Shown here piece after piece: positions 43,138-51,649 of a stretch of DNA of 64,000 bases; position 1 is the first letter of the stretch; each line of letters starts with the position of its first letter. The position numbers and the translations under genes were made by a program. A model generated the notes under the pieces. That model was given only the letters and a program-made list of their open reading frames with translations. It did no database searches and was not told where the DNA came from. The DNA comes from CAZJWR01 sp964549765 (GTDB taxonomy: Bacteria; Zixibacteria; MSB-5A5; GN15; JAAZOE01): NCBI GenBank assembly GCA_964549765.1, contig CAZJWR010000007.1:25680-89679 (forward strand), read 5' to 3'.

Positions 43138-44274
43138 CTATTTCGTATAACCTTCTATAGACGATTCGGCCGACTCCGACTTGTTGGTTTCCCAGCGGTC
43201 GGATGCGCCGACGATGCCCTTGACGCGCAGATCGAAATCGTCGGGGTTGGAGGCGCTGGTCATGGCCTCCTCGAAACTGATCATCCCCTGCTGGTATAGC
43301 CGCATGATCGACTGGTCGAATGACTGCATGCCATACTGCGATGCGCCAGCTTCGATCAGGTCCGGGATGTTACCGAATTTATCCGGATTGATGAGGCAAT
43401 CGCGGACGGCCGCGGTATTGATCATGACTTCCAGAGCGGGAACCCGCCCCGGCATGTCGTGCCGGATGAGGAGCCGCTGGCAGACGATGGCGTGAAGGGT
43501 GCCGCCCAATAGCAATCGGATCTGCTGGTGCTGGTGGGGCGGGAAGAACGATATGATACGGCTGATCGTTTCCATCGTATTCAACGTGTGTAGCGTTGTC
43601 ATCACCAAATGGCCGGTATCAGCGGCGGTAAGGGCGATTGACATCGTTTCCAGATCACGAATCTCACCGATGAGGATAATGTCCGGATCCTGCCGGAAGG
43701 CATGCCTCAGGGCCGTGGCGAAATTTTCCGTGTCGCCGCCCACTTCGCGTTGGGCGATAATGCATTTTTTATCCCGAAATATATATTCGATCGGGTCCTC
43801 GATGGTCATGATATTGTTGCAGCGGGTGTTGTTCATCTCCTCGATAATCGCTGCCAAGGTCGTCGATTTACCCGAACCGGTCGTCCCGGTGATAACGATC
43901 AATCCACGCTGTTCATCGGCCATCTTGCGGATCGCTTCCGGCAGGTGCAGTTCATCAAAGGTCGGCACTTTGGTGTTGACCGCTCGCAGGGCCATGCCGA
44001 CCGTTCCCCGCTGGCGGAAAATATTGATACGGAAACGGCCCAGTTTGGCCACCGACAGGGCAAGGTCGAGCTCGTTACGTTTCAGGAATTTTTTGCGCTG
44101 CTCTTCGTTGAGGATTTGAGTGATAACCGTCTCCATGCCTTCAACGCTCATGGGATCGGTAGGGATTTCTTCGAGGATACCGTTGGTTCGGAGATAGGGC
44201 CGAATACCGACCCGCAAATGAAGGTCAGATGATTTTCGTTTGAGCATTTCGGTGAGCATTTGTTTCAGGTTCAT
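43138..44274 (-). CDS. pilT: PilT-type retraction ATPase
   Basis: 378 residues of type II/IV secretion ATPase of the PilT class. HLRVGIRPYLRTNG is in the N-terminal domain, then Walker A TGTTGSGKSTT, IEDPIEYIF (Asp/Glu box), REVGGDTENFATALRHAFRQDPD (over two parts), GEIRDLETMSIAL and AADTGHLVMTTLHT. PilT depolymerises type IV pili to power twitching. It has a strong ribosome site (GGAGGG). No other pilus gene is near; it sits between accB and accC. Confidence 0.95.
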   Translation of the reverse strand: MNLKQMLTEMLKRKSSDLHLRVGIRPYLRTNGILEEIPTDPMSVEGMETVITQILNEEQRKKFLKRNELDLALSVAKLGRFRINIFRQRGTVGMALRAVNTKVPTFDELHLPEAIRKMADEQRGLIVITGTTGSGKSTTLAAIIEEMNNTRCNNIMTIEDPIEYIFRDKKCIIAQREVGGDTENFATALRHAFRQDPDIILIGEIRDLETMSIALTAADTGHLVMTTLHTLNTMETISRIISFFPPHQHQQIRLLLGGTLHAIVCQRLLIRHDMPGRVPALEVMINTAAVRDCLINPDKFGNIPDLIEAGASQYGMQSFDQSIMRLYQQGMISFEEAMTSASNPDDFDLRVKGIVGASDRWETNKSESAESSIEGYTK

Positions 44275-44299
44275 CTGACCCTCCTTATGTTGGTCGATT

Positions 44300-44791
<492 letters not shown>

Positions 44792-44832
44792 CCCCGAATA
44801 TTGGAATCACGTCGCAAGGTAACCGATTCGAA

Positions 44833-45933
44833 CTACAATTCCAACAGATTTTTGGGCGCTTTATTGAGCACCAGCCCGCCTTTTGGTCTGACCACAACGT
44901 CGTCTTCGATCCGTACTCCCCCCCATCCGGCGATATAAATCCCCGGCTCGATTGTTATAACCATATTACTTTTAAGCGGTTGCGTCCCCAGCGGCGAAAC
45001 TCTCGGCCCGCCGTGAACCTGAAGGCCGATTCCGTGACCGGTGCCGTGGCCGAAATTTTTGCCGTAGCCGGCTTTGTTTATTATATCCCGGGCGCTTTTG
45101 TCGACGTCTTTTCCCGTCACGCCCGCCCGGACTTTCCGTATGGCGGCCATCTGCGCCCGAGCGACGATGGCGTATATTTTCTTCTGCCTCATCGTCGCCT
45201 TACCCAGTACCACCGTGCGGGTAATATCCGAACAATAGCCGTCATAAAAGGCGCCGAAATCGAACGTCACGAACTCGCCTTTTTTCAGCTTTTTCTCAGA
45301 TGCGATCCCGTGCGGCAGGGCCGACCTCGGCCCCGAAGCGACAATCGTCTCAAACGCTTCCTTGTCCGCTCCCAGCATCTTCATCTGATATTCCATTTCG
45401 GCGGCGATTTCCTTTTCCCGCAAACCGGGTTTGACTATCCCCAGGATACGTTCGAACGCGATATCGCTGATCTCGACCGCCTTCTTGATTTGGGCGATTT
45501 CCACGCTTTCCTTGCAGATCATGAGCTCTTCGACCATCTCGGACGTGTCGACCAGAATCGCATTCGGAAGTACCGCCGCCAGCTTTTTCCTCTGCCCGAC
45601 GGTCATGCCGTCGGCCTCGACGGCCATCTTCAGGTTTTTGGCCTTGGCTTCTGCGATATCTTCCAGCGCCGATATCGGCGGCTTTCGGGATACGACTATC
45701 TGGCAACCCGACACCTCCTTCTTGGCCTGTTCCCGGTAACGGGAATCGGTGATGAAAAAGGCCTTGCTGCCGGTTATGAAGAGCGCCCCGGACGATCCGG
45801 AAAAATCCGACAGATACCGCACATTCGGGAGAAACGTGCCGGTGTCGAGCGGGAAGAAAATAAACGCCGCGTCCAGGTTTTCGGCTTTCAGATATTTCCG
45901 CAATTTATTTATTCGTTGTTTCATGCTGTCCAT
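44833..45933 (-). CDS. pepP: Xaa-Pro peptidase, M24 family
   Basis: 366 residues with an N-terminal creatinase-like domain and the pita-bread metallopeptidase domain. The five metal ligands lie in TFDFGAFYDGYCSDITR (two Asp), GHGTGHGIG (His), TIEPGIY (Glu) and GVRIEDDVVV (Glu). It cleaves N-terminal X-Pro or X-Pro dipeptides. It is commonly found next to accB and efp in bacteria. The start overlaps the end of the TPR gene by 29 bases; ATG 45924 is an alternative. Confidence 0.93.
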   Translation of the reverse strand: MDSMKQRINKLRKYLKAENLDAAFIFFPLDTGTFLPNVRYLSDFSGSSGALFITGSKAFFITDSRYREQAKKEVSGCQIVVSRKPPISALEDIAEAKAKNLKMAVEADGMTVGQRKKLAAVLPNAILVDTSEMVEELMICKESVEIAQIKKAVEISDIAFERILGIVKPGLREKEIAAEMEYQMKMLGADKEAFETIVASGPRSALPHGIASEKKLKKGEFVTFDFGAFYDGYCSDITRTVVLGKATMRQKKIYAIVARAQMAAIRKVRAGVTGKDVDKSARDIINKAGYGKNFGHGTGHGIGLQVHGGPRVSPLGTQPLKSNMVITIEPGIYIAGWGGVRIEDDVVVRPKGGLVLNKAPKNLLEL

Positions 45934-46549
45934 CCTTTTTCTGTAGCTTTTCCTCGGTGTCGTGCAGTTTTTCTGCTATGCGGCTGTCATCGGACCGCTC
46001 CAGCAACCGGCGGTATACGTCACGGGCCAACTGGAAATACCCCTGATCCCGATAGATGTCGCCGACCGTTTCGGTGATAAAGGCCGGTTCGCGAAGAGAC
46101 GACCGGGTCTTTTTTTCGGCTGACCCCGGCGGCCGTTTGAGCGTCAACTGCTGAGTGCCGTCCGGCTCGGGTTGCTGGATCGGGCAGGAGATTCCCTGGC
46201 AATAGGGATCAATTTCGAGGACACGGCGATAGTACGCCAGCGCGGCGGCCTCCTCGCCTTCACGATAAAGGATGTCGCCAAGATATTTCAGCGCCACAAG
46301 ATTGGCGGCGTCCGTACGCAGCACTCGCACGAACTGCTCCCGAGCCTCCCCGAATCGACCGGCATGATACAGGGCTTTACCAAGGACTACCCGACCCGAT
46401 ACGATATTCGGTTCCAGGTCGAGCATGCGCTGGCACAAGTCCACCGCCTTGGAGTATTTTCCCTCGGCGAAAAGACCGTCCGCCACCGCCGGCCAGTATC
46501 CCATCCGCACCAGGCGGCTATCGTGGTCAATCTGTCCCGTTGGTTCCAT
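45905..46549 (-). CDS. TPR-repeat protein
   Basis: 214 residues with two clear tetratricopeptide repeats in the first half (AEGKYSKAVDLCQRMLDLEP and HAGRFGEAREQFVRVL) and two more around GEEAAALAYYRRVLEIDP and YFQLARDVYRRLLE. A low-complexity linker contains two Cys. No signal peptide is present. It is first in the transcript, behind a good promoter, and overlaps pepP. Function unknown; TPRs mediate protein contacts. Confidence 0.85.
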   Translation of the reverse strand: MEPTGQIDHDSRLVRMGYWPAVADGLFAEGKYSKAVDLCQRMLDLEPNIVSGRVVLGKALYHAGRFGEAREQFVRVLRTDAANLVALKYLGDILYREGEEAAALAYYRRVLEIDPYCQGISCPIQQPEPDGTQQLTLKRPPGSAEKKTRSSLREPAFITETVGDIYRDQGYFQLARDVYRRLLERSDDSRIAEKLHDTEEKLQKKDGQHETTNK

Positions 46550-46560
46550 AATAGCATAAA

Positions 46561-46589
46561 ATGATACGATTGCCGTATATTCGAGTCAA
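46561..46589 (-). promoter_or_regulatory. Sigma70-like promoter of the TPR-pepP-accB-pilT operon
   Basis: Minus strand TTGACT (46584-46589), a 17-base spacer and TATCAT (46561-46566), only about a dozen bases before the ATG at 46549. That implies a very short leader. Confidence 0.6.
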
Positions 46590-46663
46590 GTTAAAACCGG
46601 CATTGTTCTTCTCTCGTTCCGACGCCGGCGTCGGGCCGTTTGTGACGACATTGCACCCCGGGG

Positions 46664-46692
46664 TTGACAGCCGCCCCCGAAAGTGCGATATA
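46664..46692 (+). promoter_or_regulatory. Candidate promoter of the ferritin-like gene
   Basis: TTGACA (46664-46669), a 17-base spacer and GATATA (46687-46692). TATATA two bases further on is an alternative -10 box. It lies about 80 bases before ATG 46773. Confidence 0.45.
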
Positions 46693-46772
46693 TATGTCGC
46701 CGGTATAATTTAGGATGGTTTGCAAACAGATTCTGCGATCATCGCATCGCGATACTTCGAGGACGGTGACTC

Positions 46773-47282
46773 ATGGATATCATAGAATTCGCGCTGAAAA
46801 TGGAATCGGACGGCAAGGCCTTCTATGAAAAGCAGGCCGCCGCAGAAACCGATCCGGAATTGAAACAGATTTTGGAAACGCTGGCCGAGGAGGAAGAACG
46901 CCACTATCGTTTCTTCCTTACCTTCAAAGATAGTCCGGATCAACCGCCGTCGGCCGATACGTTCGGAAACCCCGGCGCCGTGGACCGGGTCAAGAATATC
47001 TTTGAAGTAATGTCGCAGCAGGACAAGGCCAGGAAATTCGGCGATAAGGCCGTGTCCGTCTGGAAAGAAGCCCTGCGCATAGAAGAGCGGGCGGTGAGCT
47101 TCTATAAGAGCCGGGCCGATGAGGAGTCGGATCCAGGGCGGAAACGTCTCTTGGCGCGACTGGCCGAGGAAGAAACCAAGCATGTGCACATGATCGACAG
47201 CGTGCTGATGTACCTGAAGGACCCGTCAACGTTTGCGGAAAGCGCCCAATTCCGGAATTTCCAGAGCCTCGAGGGACGCTGA
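46773..47282 (+). CDS. Rubrerythrin-like ferritin-family diiron protein
   Basis: 169 residues of four-helix-bundle type. There are two E-x6-Y...ExxH half-sites: MESDGKAFYEKQA with EEEERHYRF, and EERAVSFYKSRA with EEETKHVHMI. No C-terminal rubredoxin CxxC is present, so this is an erythrin-like domain. Members act in peroxide reduction or iron handling in anaerobes. A single plus-strand gene convergent with 47318. Confidence 0.88.
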   Translation: MDIIEFALKMESDGKAFYEKQAAAETDPELKQILETLAEEEERHYRFFLTFKDSPDQPPSADTFGNPGAVDRVKNIFEVMSQQDKARKFGDKAVSVWKEALRIEERAVSFYKSRADEESDPGRKRLLARLAEEETKHVHMIDSVLMYLKDPSTFAESAQFRNFQSLEGR

Positions 47283-47317
47283 CCGCAGGGTCAACATCTC
47301 TTCGATCCCGGACAAGA

Positions 47318-47758
47318 TTATTCACAACGAATGCGGACCTGCTCGTCCTCGTCGTCGACGTCGATGCTGAGTTCGGTCAGTCCCTGCACCAATTCGTCAA
47401 ACGACTTCTCGTCAAGACCGGTCAGGTCGATACCTTTTTCGCCAAGTTTCGCCTTGATCTTTTCCCCGACCTCTTCCGGAAGAACTCCCTTCAGTTTTAA
47501 CCCGGTCCTCAGGAGAAACAACGGTACTTTGATATTGACTTTATCGCCCCGTTTCCCTTCCCGGTTTTTTGGGAGTACCTGAACGCACAGAAATTTCGGA
47601 CTTCTCTTCTTCGCGACTGAGGCGGCCTTGAGAGCTTCGGTGGAAGATTCGCCAGGACCGCCCGGCTCGTCCAGGGCCGTCAACAGCCGTTCGGCTTCTT
47701 CGACCGTGATCCTCTTTTCGGCCAACATGGCTAAAATCTGGCGACGTTCTTCACTCAT
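47318..47758 (-). CDS. SHOCT-like/LiaX-N-type domain protein
   Basis: 146 residues. The start EERRQILAMLAEKRITVEEAERLLTAL (two parts) is the short helical motif found at the N-terminus of YvlB/LiaX proteins and DUF2089 neighbours. The C-terminal half (KVNIKVPLFLLRTGLKL, LDEKSFDELVQGLTEL, IDVDDEDEQVRIRCE) is conserved in the same group. It is an acidic, soluble protein of unknown role. It follows the DUF2089 gene by 56 bases, and that pairing is common. Confidence 0.82.
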   Translation of the reverse strand: MSEERRQILAMLAEKRITVEEAERLLTALDEPGGPGESSTEALKAASVAKKRSPKFLCVQVLPKNREGKRGDKVNIKVPLFLLRTGLKLKGVLPEEVGEKIKAKLGEKGIDLTGLDEKSFDELVQGLTELSIDVDDEDEQVRIRCE

Positions 47759-47814
47759 GGTATCCTCCGTTGTGTCATCATTGGCTTTACTTTGACATTA
47801 ACTTGAAAACGGTT

Positions 47815-48186
47815 CTATCCACGTTCTTCTTTTAGCCTTTTCAGCGCTTCCTCGACGCTGATCTCCCCCCGATCCAGCAAATCCAGCGTTCCTTCCGGGA
47901 TTGGTTCGGCCTCGATTTCGATGAAATCGAATTTTCCTGCCAGCCGGTTCAGGCGATTCTTGATGGTGGGATAGCTTACGCCGAAAAAATCCTCCATCTT
48001 TTTGATCGATCCATGACTGCGGATGAACGCTGCCAGAAAAACCTGGTCATCGGCGGATAAGGTGCACACCACGGGAAGCTCGAACTCCCCTTCAATGGCA
48101 ATGCCGGTCTCGGTGAACCGCACCCGTTCGACTACGAAAGGGCGCCCTGCGGTCAGTTCGGTCAGTTTGTTCCATTCCTGCGGCAT
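47815..48186 (-). CDS. DUF2089 family protein with helix-turn-helix core
   Basis: 123 residues. The middle (DDQVFLAAFIRSHGSIKKME then FFGVSYPTIKNRLNRL) is a DNA-binding-like helix-turn-helix. The C-terminus (GTLDLLDRGEISVEEALKRL) repeats the short helical motif of its neighbour at 47318. DUF2089 proteins are predicted regulators. ATG 48186 has GGAGG four bases upstream. The promoter and palindrome upstream suggest self-regulation. Confidence 0.87.
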   Translation of the reverse strand: MPQEWNKLTELTAGRPFVVERVRFTETGIAIEGEFELPVVCTLSADDQVFLAAFIRSHGSIKKMEDFFGVSYPTIKNRLNRLAGKFDFIEIEAEPIPEGTLDLLDRGEISVEEALKRLKEERG

Positions 48187-48212
48187 ATTTCCTCCGTTCA
48201 ATTTTCATTATT

Positions 48213-48241
48213 TATATACGGACAAATTTCAAATTAGTCAA
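48213..48241 (-). promoter_or_regulatory. Sigma70-like promoter of the DUF2089 gene
   Basis: Minus strand TTGACT (48236-48241), a 17-base spacer and TATATA (48213-48218), about 25 bases before the start. Confidence 0.65.
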
Positions 48242-48285
48242 GGGAAATATTGATTATTTTAATTTTTTCTTGAATTTTATTGAAT

Positions 48286-48306
48286 ATTAATCGATTGTCG
48301 ATTAAT
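48286..48306. promoter_or_regulatory. 21-bp perfect palindrome, candidate operator
   Basis: ATTAATCGA-TTG-TCGATTAAT: 9-bp arms with a 3-base centre, followed by a further half-site-like TTTCGATTAG. It stands about 45 bases upstream of the DUF2089 -35 box, in a very AT-rich stretch. It also lies between that gene and the end of the dockerin gene. Confidence 0.55.
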
Positions 48307-48374
48307 TTCGATTAGAAAAACCGGTCCAAAACCTGCATTTGACCTGCTTTAGCCCAACTGGAGCAATCGCTATT

Positions 48375-49331
48375 TCATAGACAGCACGGCGGCGGACCGC
48401 CTTTGAAAATATAGTTGATCAGGTAAACGACGTCGGCGACGTTCCAATCCCCGTCGCAGTTGGAATCAAGGTGCTTTTCGCAGGGGTGTCCCAGGCAATC
48501 GACGAAAATACATTGGATATTATACACGACATCGCCGATATTTACGATGCCATCCAAATTGGCATCGCCCGGGGTGATACAACAATGGGGCAAGAGCAGG
48601 GGTTCGACCGGCGAAAAATCATAGATCATGGGAATAACGATACTATCCCCCGTCGGCGATTGGACCGGAGCCAAATGTACCCATTGCATCGCAATGGACC
48701 GTTCGTACACTTCCAGGGGAACGGTCATGTGAATGAGCGCTATCTGCCCCTTATCGGGAAATGCCCCGAAGAGGGGAACGATGCCGATGGAAACATACCC
48801 CGAATCGGCGTCCACAAGGTATTCGACGAAAGCTTCCAGACAGTCGTCGCATAGTATCGTAACCGAATCGATGGTTGGAATATCGCCGTCCACCCGAATT
48901 TTGAGGGGCAGGGATAAGCCGTAGACTGTCGTGGCGGGATTTTTGACTAACGTCAAGGCTATAGTCGCCGAGCCCGTGTGCGACGGAACCCAGTCCGTGT
49001 AATAGACAATCGACGTGCTGTCGACTGTCGGCACGATCGGCGGATTGTTCGGCGGGCAGATCGGCGGCGGGGCATCGCCGAAAATGTACATCTGATTATA
49101 GAAAACATCGCCGACGGTGAGCCCCTCATGATTATCCCAATCAGCCCATAATGGATTATCGCACAGCGGCGCCGGGCCGGCATCGTATAGATACTTCAGA
49201 ATGTAGACGCCGTCTACGAGACTGAGCGCACCGTTGCAATCGACGTCGCCGCACAGGTCGCACGTCTGGGCCGTTGCCGCGCCGGCCATACATGCCGTCA
49301 GCGCAGCCAATAATACCATAGAGAATCTCAT
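48375..49331 (-). CDS. Secreted protein with dockerin-like repeats at both ends
   Basis: 318 residues. A signal peptide (MVLLAALTACMAGAATA) is followed by two dockerin-like calcium-binding repeats (CGDVDCNGALSLVDGVYIL and a weaker second). A cohesin-like or Ig-like beta domain lies at about 105-245. A second pair follows (PGDANLDGIVNIGDVVYNI and SNCDGDWNVADVVYLINYIF), ending GGPPPC. Dockerins bind cohesin modules; in FCB bacteria without cellulosomes their role is unknown. Many cysteines suggest an extracellular location. It is a single gene with its own promoter. Confidence 0.85.
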   Translation of the reverse strand: MRFSMVLLAALTACMAGAATAQTCDLCGDVDCNGALSLVDGVYILKYLYDAGPAPLCDNPLWADWDNHEGLTVGDVFYNQMYIFGDAPPPICPPNNPPIVPTVDSTSIVYYTDWVPSHTGSATIALTLVKNPATTVYGLSLPLKIRVDGDIPTIDSVTILCDDCLEAFVEYLVDADSGYVSIGIVPLFGAFPDKGQIALIHMTVPLEVYERSIAMQWVHLAPVQSPTGDSIVIPMIYDFSPVEPLLLPHCCITPGDANLDGIVNIGDVVYNIQCIFVDCLGHPCEKHLDSNCDGDWNVADVVYLINYIFKGGPPPCCL

Positions 49332-49411
49332 GGCATCCTCTCCTGTAATTGAGTTGTCAAGACATTCCCCGGTGAATGAGGCGATGAGAATATTTCTCGG
49401 TGGGCAATTAT

Positions 49412-49440
49412 AAGATACTCGGAATCAGGAATTGTGTCAA
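49412..49440 (-). promoter_or_regulatory. Sigma70-like promoter of the dockerin gene
   Basis: Minus strand TTGACA (49435-49440), a 17-base spacer and TATCTT (49412-49417), about 80 bases before the ATG at 49331. Confidence 0.6.
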
Positions 49441-49492
49441 CTATTATTCGCCCCGGCGGGTTATGCCACTCGGATTTGCGGGAGGCTAATCG

Positions 49493-51649
49493 TTATTTAA
49501 GCAAAACCGCTTTGAATACCGCCTGTTCGCTGCCTTGAGAAGCGCGAAAGAAGTAGATACCGCTCGGAAGAGACCGACCCGATCCGTCGCGCCCGTTCCA
49601 TACGACTTCTTCCCTGCCCGAGGATTCGGCGCGCAAGGACAGCTGTCGGACACGCCGGCCGAGGACGTCGAAAATGTCAACATGAATCGGCTCCGTGCCG
49701 GCCCGGAAATTCTCCGCAATCAAAATAATCGTCGGATTGAACGGATTGGGAAAGCCGCGAAGGCGAGGAAGCGAATAATCGACCGCCAGCGGAGGTGCGT
49801 CATCCGCATCCACCGGCAGCAGGGTATAGACCCGGACCGAGTACCCATCGCTGGTCGCTATCGTCTGGTTGTCATAGGCCACCGTGTGAGCCGCAGCTCC
49901 TCCCGAAAACATCAGTTCAGGAATCCCTTTCGAGATATCGTAGGCGAATACGCCGTTTTGTGTCGCGCAGAAAAGGAGATCGCCGTAAACCTCCATCTCG
50001 TAGCCGGTGCCGATACTCTGGTCGGTTTGCACGAGGCGCGGGTCGACCGGATCGGAGATGGCATAGGTACGGAGACCGTTTCCGAGAGTGTACATCAGCG
50101 GACCGATCTTGATCATATCGGAGACGTAGGCGGGTAGTCCGATTTGGGCCTGCTCCTCCAGGTCGTTATTATGATCGATATTATAGACAAACAGGACGCT
50201 CTTGTCGCTGACACGGAAGAGGACCGATCCATCCACCGCCGCCGCCGTGATCCCGGTTGGAAAACTCCAGCTGAAAATATTGGGTTCGACGGTCGAATCA
50301 TTGCGGGCCGTCCCGTTGAATTTATGATCGTTGATGAAATATAGCAGATCGCGGTCGCCGAAATATCCCGGGATGAGATGGGGGCGGGCGATGGAATCGG
50401 TCACCGAGAAATACGGAAAGACCCATTCGGGATCGCCGATACCGTGATCAAGCGCCGGGAAAAACGTATTGGTGCTTTTGTCGGCCACGAACAAGGTATC
50501 GCCCTTGGCCACCACCCCGGCCGGATTCCACGGGGGATTAATCATCTTTCCAGTGCGCACGGGATGATCGGGGTCCGACACGTCGTACATTTCATACCAG
50601 TTGTTGGTGCCGATCACATGGAGCCGGGAATTGATGAATTCCACCTGCGTGATCGGACCGGGATAGGCATACACGAAATCGGGGAAATCGGTGTCGACCC
50701 AATAGGGGTCCTCGATGTTGAAGGCGACGAATCCGCGGGTGGCGCTGGGAAAGGCGATATGGGTATGCCCGGTATAATCGAATACGGCCGGGTAGCCGCT
50801 GATACCCGTCACCCGGAACACCTGATCGACCGGATCGGCGCCGTCATAGATCAATTCAAAGCCGCTGATATTATTGGCCAGAACGATACCGTGGCCGGCC
50901 GGCGAGATTAAATCTCCACGGATTATCGACATCCGCTCGCCGATATATTCGGGATGGTAGACATCGGCGATATCCCCCACGAGATAACCATTGAGCCGCA
51001 GTCCGGCATAGACCGTATCCCGGAACACCGCCAGCGATACCCCCTGTTGGGGAAGCAGGAGTTCGGACACCGGCACCCCGAATCCGTCGGCGTCGGGTTC
51101 GTAAATCAGCACCCCGTTGTACGAATCCAGCGCATACAGGCGCGAGTCATACACGGCGAGCCGGGTGACGCTGATCCCGGCCATGCTGCTGTCGTCGTAC
51201 CGAACATTGTGCGGGTCGGAAATATCGAATCGGATGATGCCGTTATATTCGACCGCGGCGTAGAGGTAATCGCCGATAACGGCGATATCGTACACGTCCT
51301 GCCCGGGATCGAACGACCCCAGATCGATCATATGCATGGGATCGGTCACATCGAGCAGATTGATGTCGCCGTCATCGCGCTGGACCGTCATCAAATTGTC
51401 GAAAAGCTGCAGATGATTGGGACCGCCCGCAACTTCGAGGCCAGCCGCCAGTTTCTTTTTGATATAGTCCCGATTAAGGTTGATGACTCCGACACCGTCA
51501 TGAAAGGCACAGATCAGCAGACTGTCGATATTGACCACGGCCCGGACGTCGTTCCACAGGAACGATCCGTGATAGATGAAATCGTCGGCGATCAACGGTG
51601 ATGCCATCAACACCGCTGCCAGTATCAAGAACAATTTCCTAATCGTCAT
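49493..51649 (-). CDS. Secreted LVIVD-repeat/beta-propeller-like protein with T9SS sorting domain
   Basis: About 718 residues. A signal peptide (KLFLILAAVLMASPLIA) precedes many repeats of the type LLDVTDPMHMIDLGSF, FDISDPHNVRYD and MYDVSDPDHPVRTG, the LVIVD repeat that builds propeller-like folds. The C-terminal domain is FPNPFNPTIIL...IFDVLGRRVRQL...SGIYFFRA, the type A sorting signal of type IX secretion. ATG 51649 overlaps the subtilase stop by four bases (ATGA), so both are made together. A longer open frame upstream lies within the subtilase and is not real. Confidence 0.87.
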   Translation of the reverse strand: MTIRKLFLILAAVLMASPLIADDFIYHGSFLWNDVRAVVNIDSLLICAFHDGVGVINLNRDYIKKKLAAGLEVAGGPNHLQLFDNLMTVQRDDGDINLLDVTDPMHMIDLGSFDPGQDVYDIAVIGDYLYAAVEYNGIIRFDISDPHNVRYDDSSMAGISVTRLAVYDSRLYALDSYNGVLIYEPDADGFGVPVSELLLPQQGVSLAVFRDTVYAGLRLNGYLVGDIADVYHPEYIGERMSIIRGDLISPAGHGIVLANNISGFELIYDGADPVDQVFRVTGISGYPAVFDYTGHTHIAFPSATRGFVAFNIEDPYWVDTDFPDFVYAYPGPITQVEFINSRLHVIGTNNWYEMYDVSDPDHPVRTGKMINPPWNPAGVVAKGDTLFVADKSTNTFFPALDHGIGDPEWVFPYFSVTDSIARPHLIPGYFGDRDLLYFINDHKFNGTARNDSTVEPNIFSWSFPTGITAAAVDGSVLFRVSDKSVLFVYNIDHNNDLEEQAQIGLPAYVSDMIKIGPLMYTLGNGLRTYAISDPVDPRLVQTDQSIGTGYEMEVYGDLLFCATQNGVFAYDISKGIPELMFSGGAAAHTVAYDNQTIATSDGYSVRVYTLLPVDADDAPPLAVDYSLPRLRGFPNPFNPTIILIAENFRAGTEPIHVDIFDVLGRRVRQLSLRAESSGREEVVWNGRDGSGRSLPSGIYFFRASQGSEQAVFKAVLLK

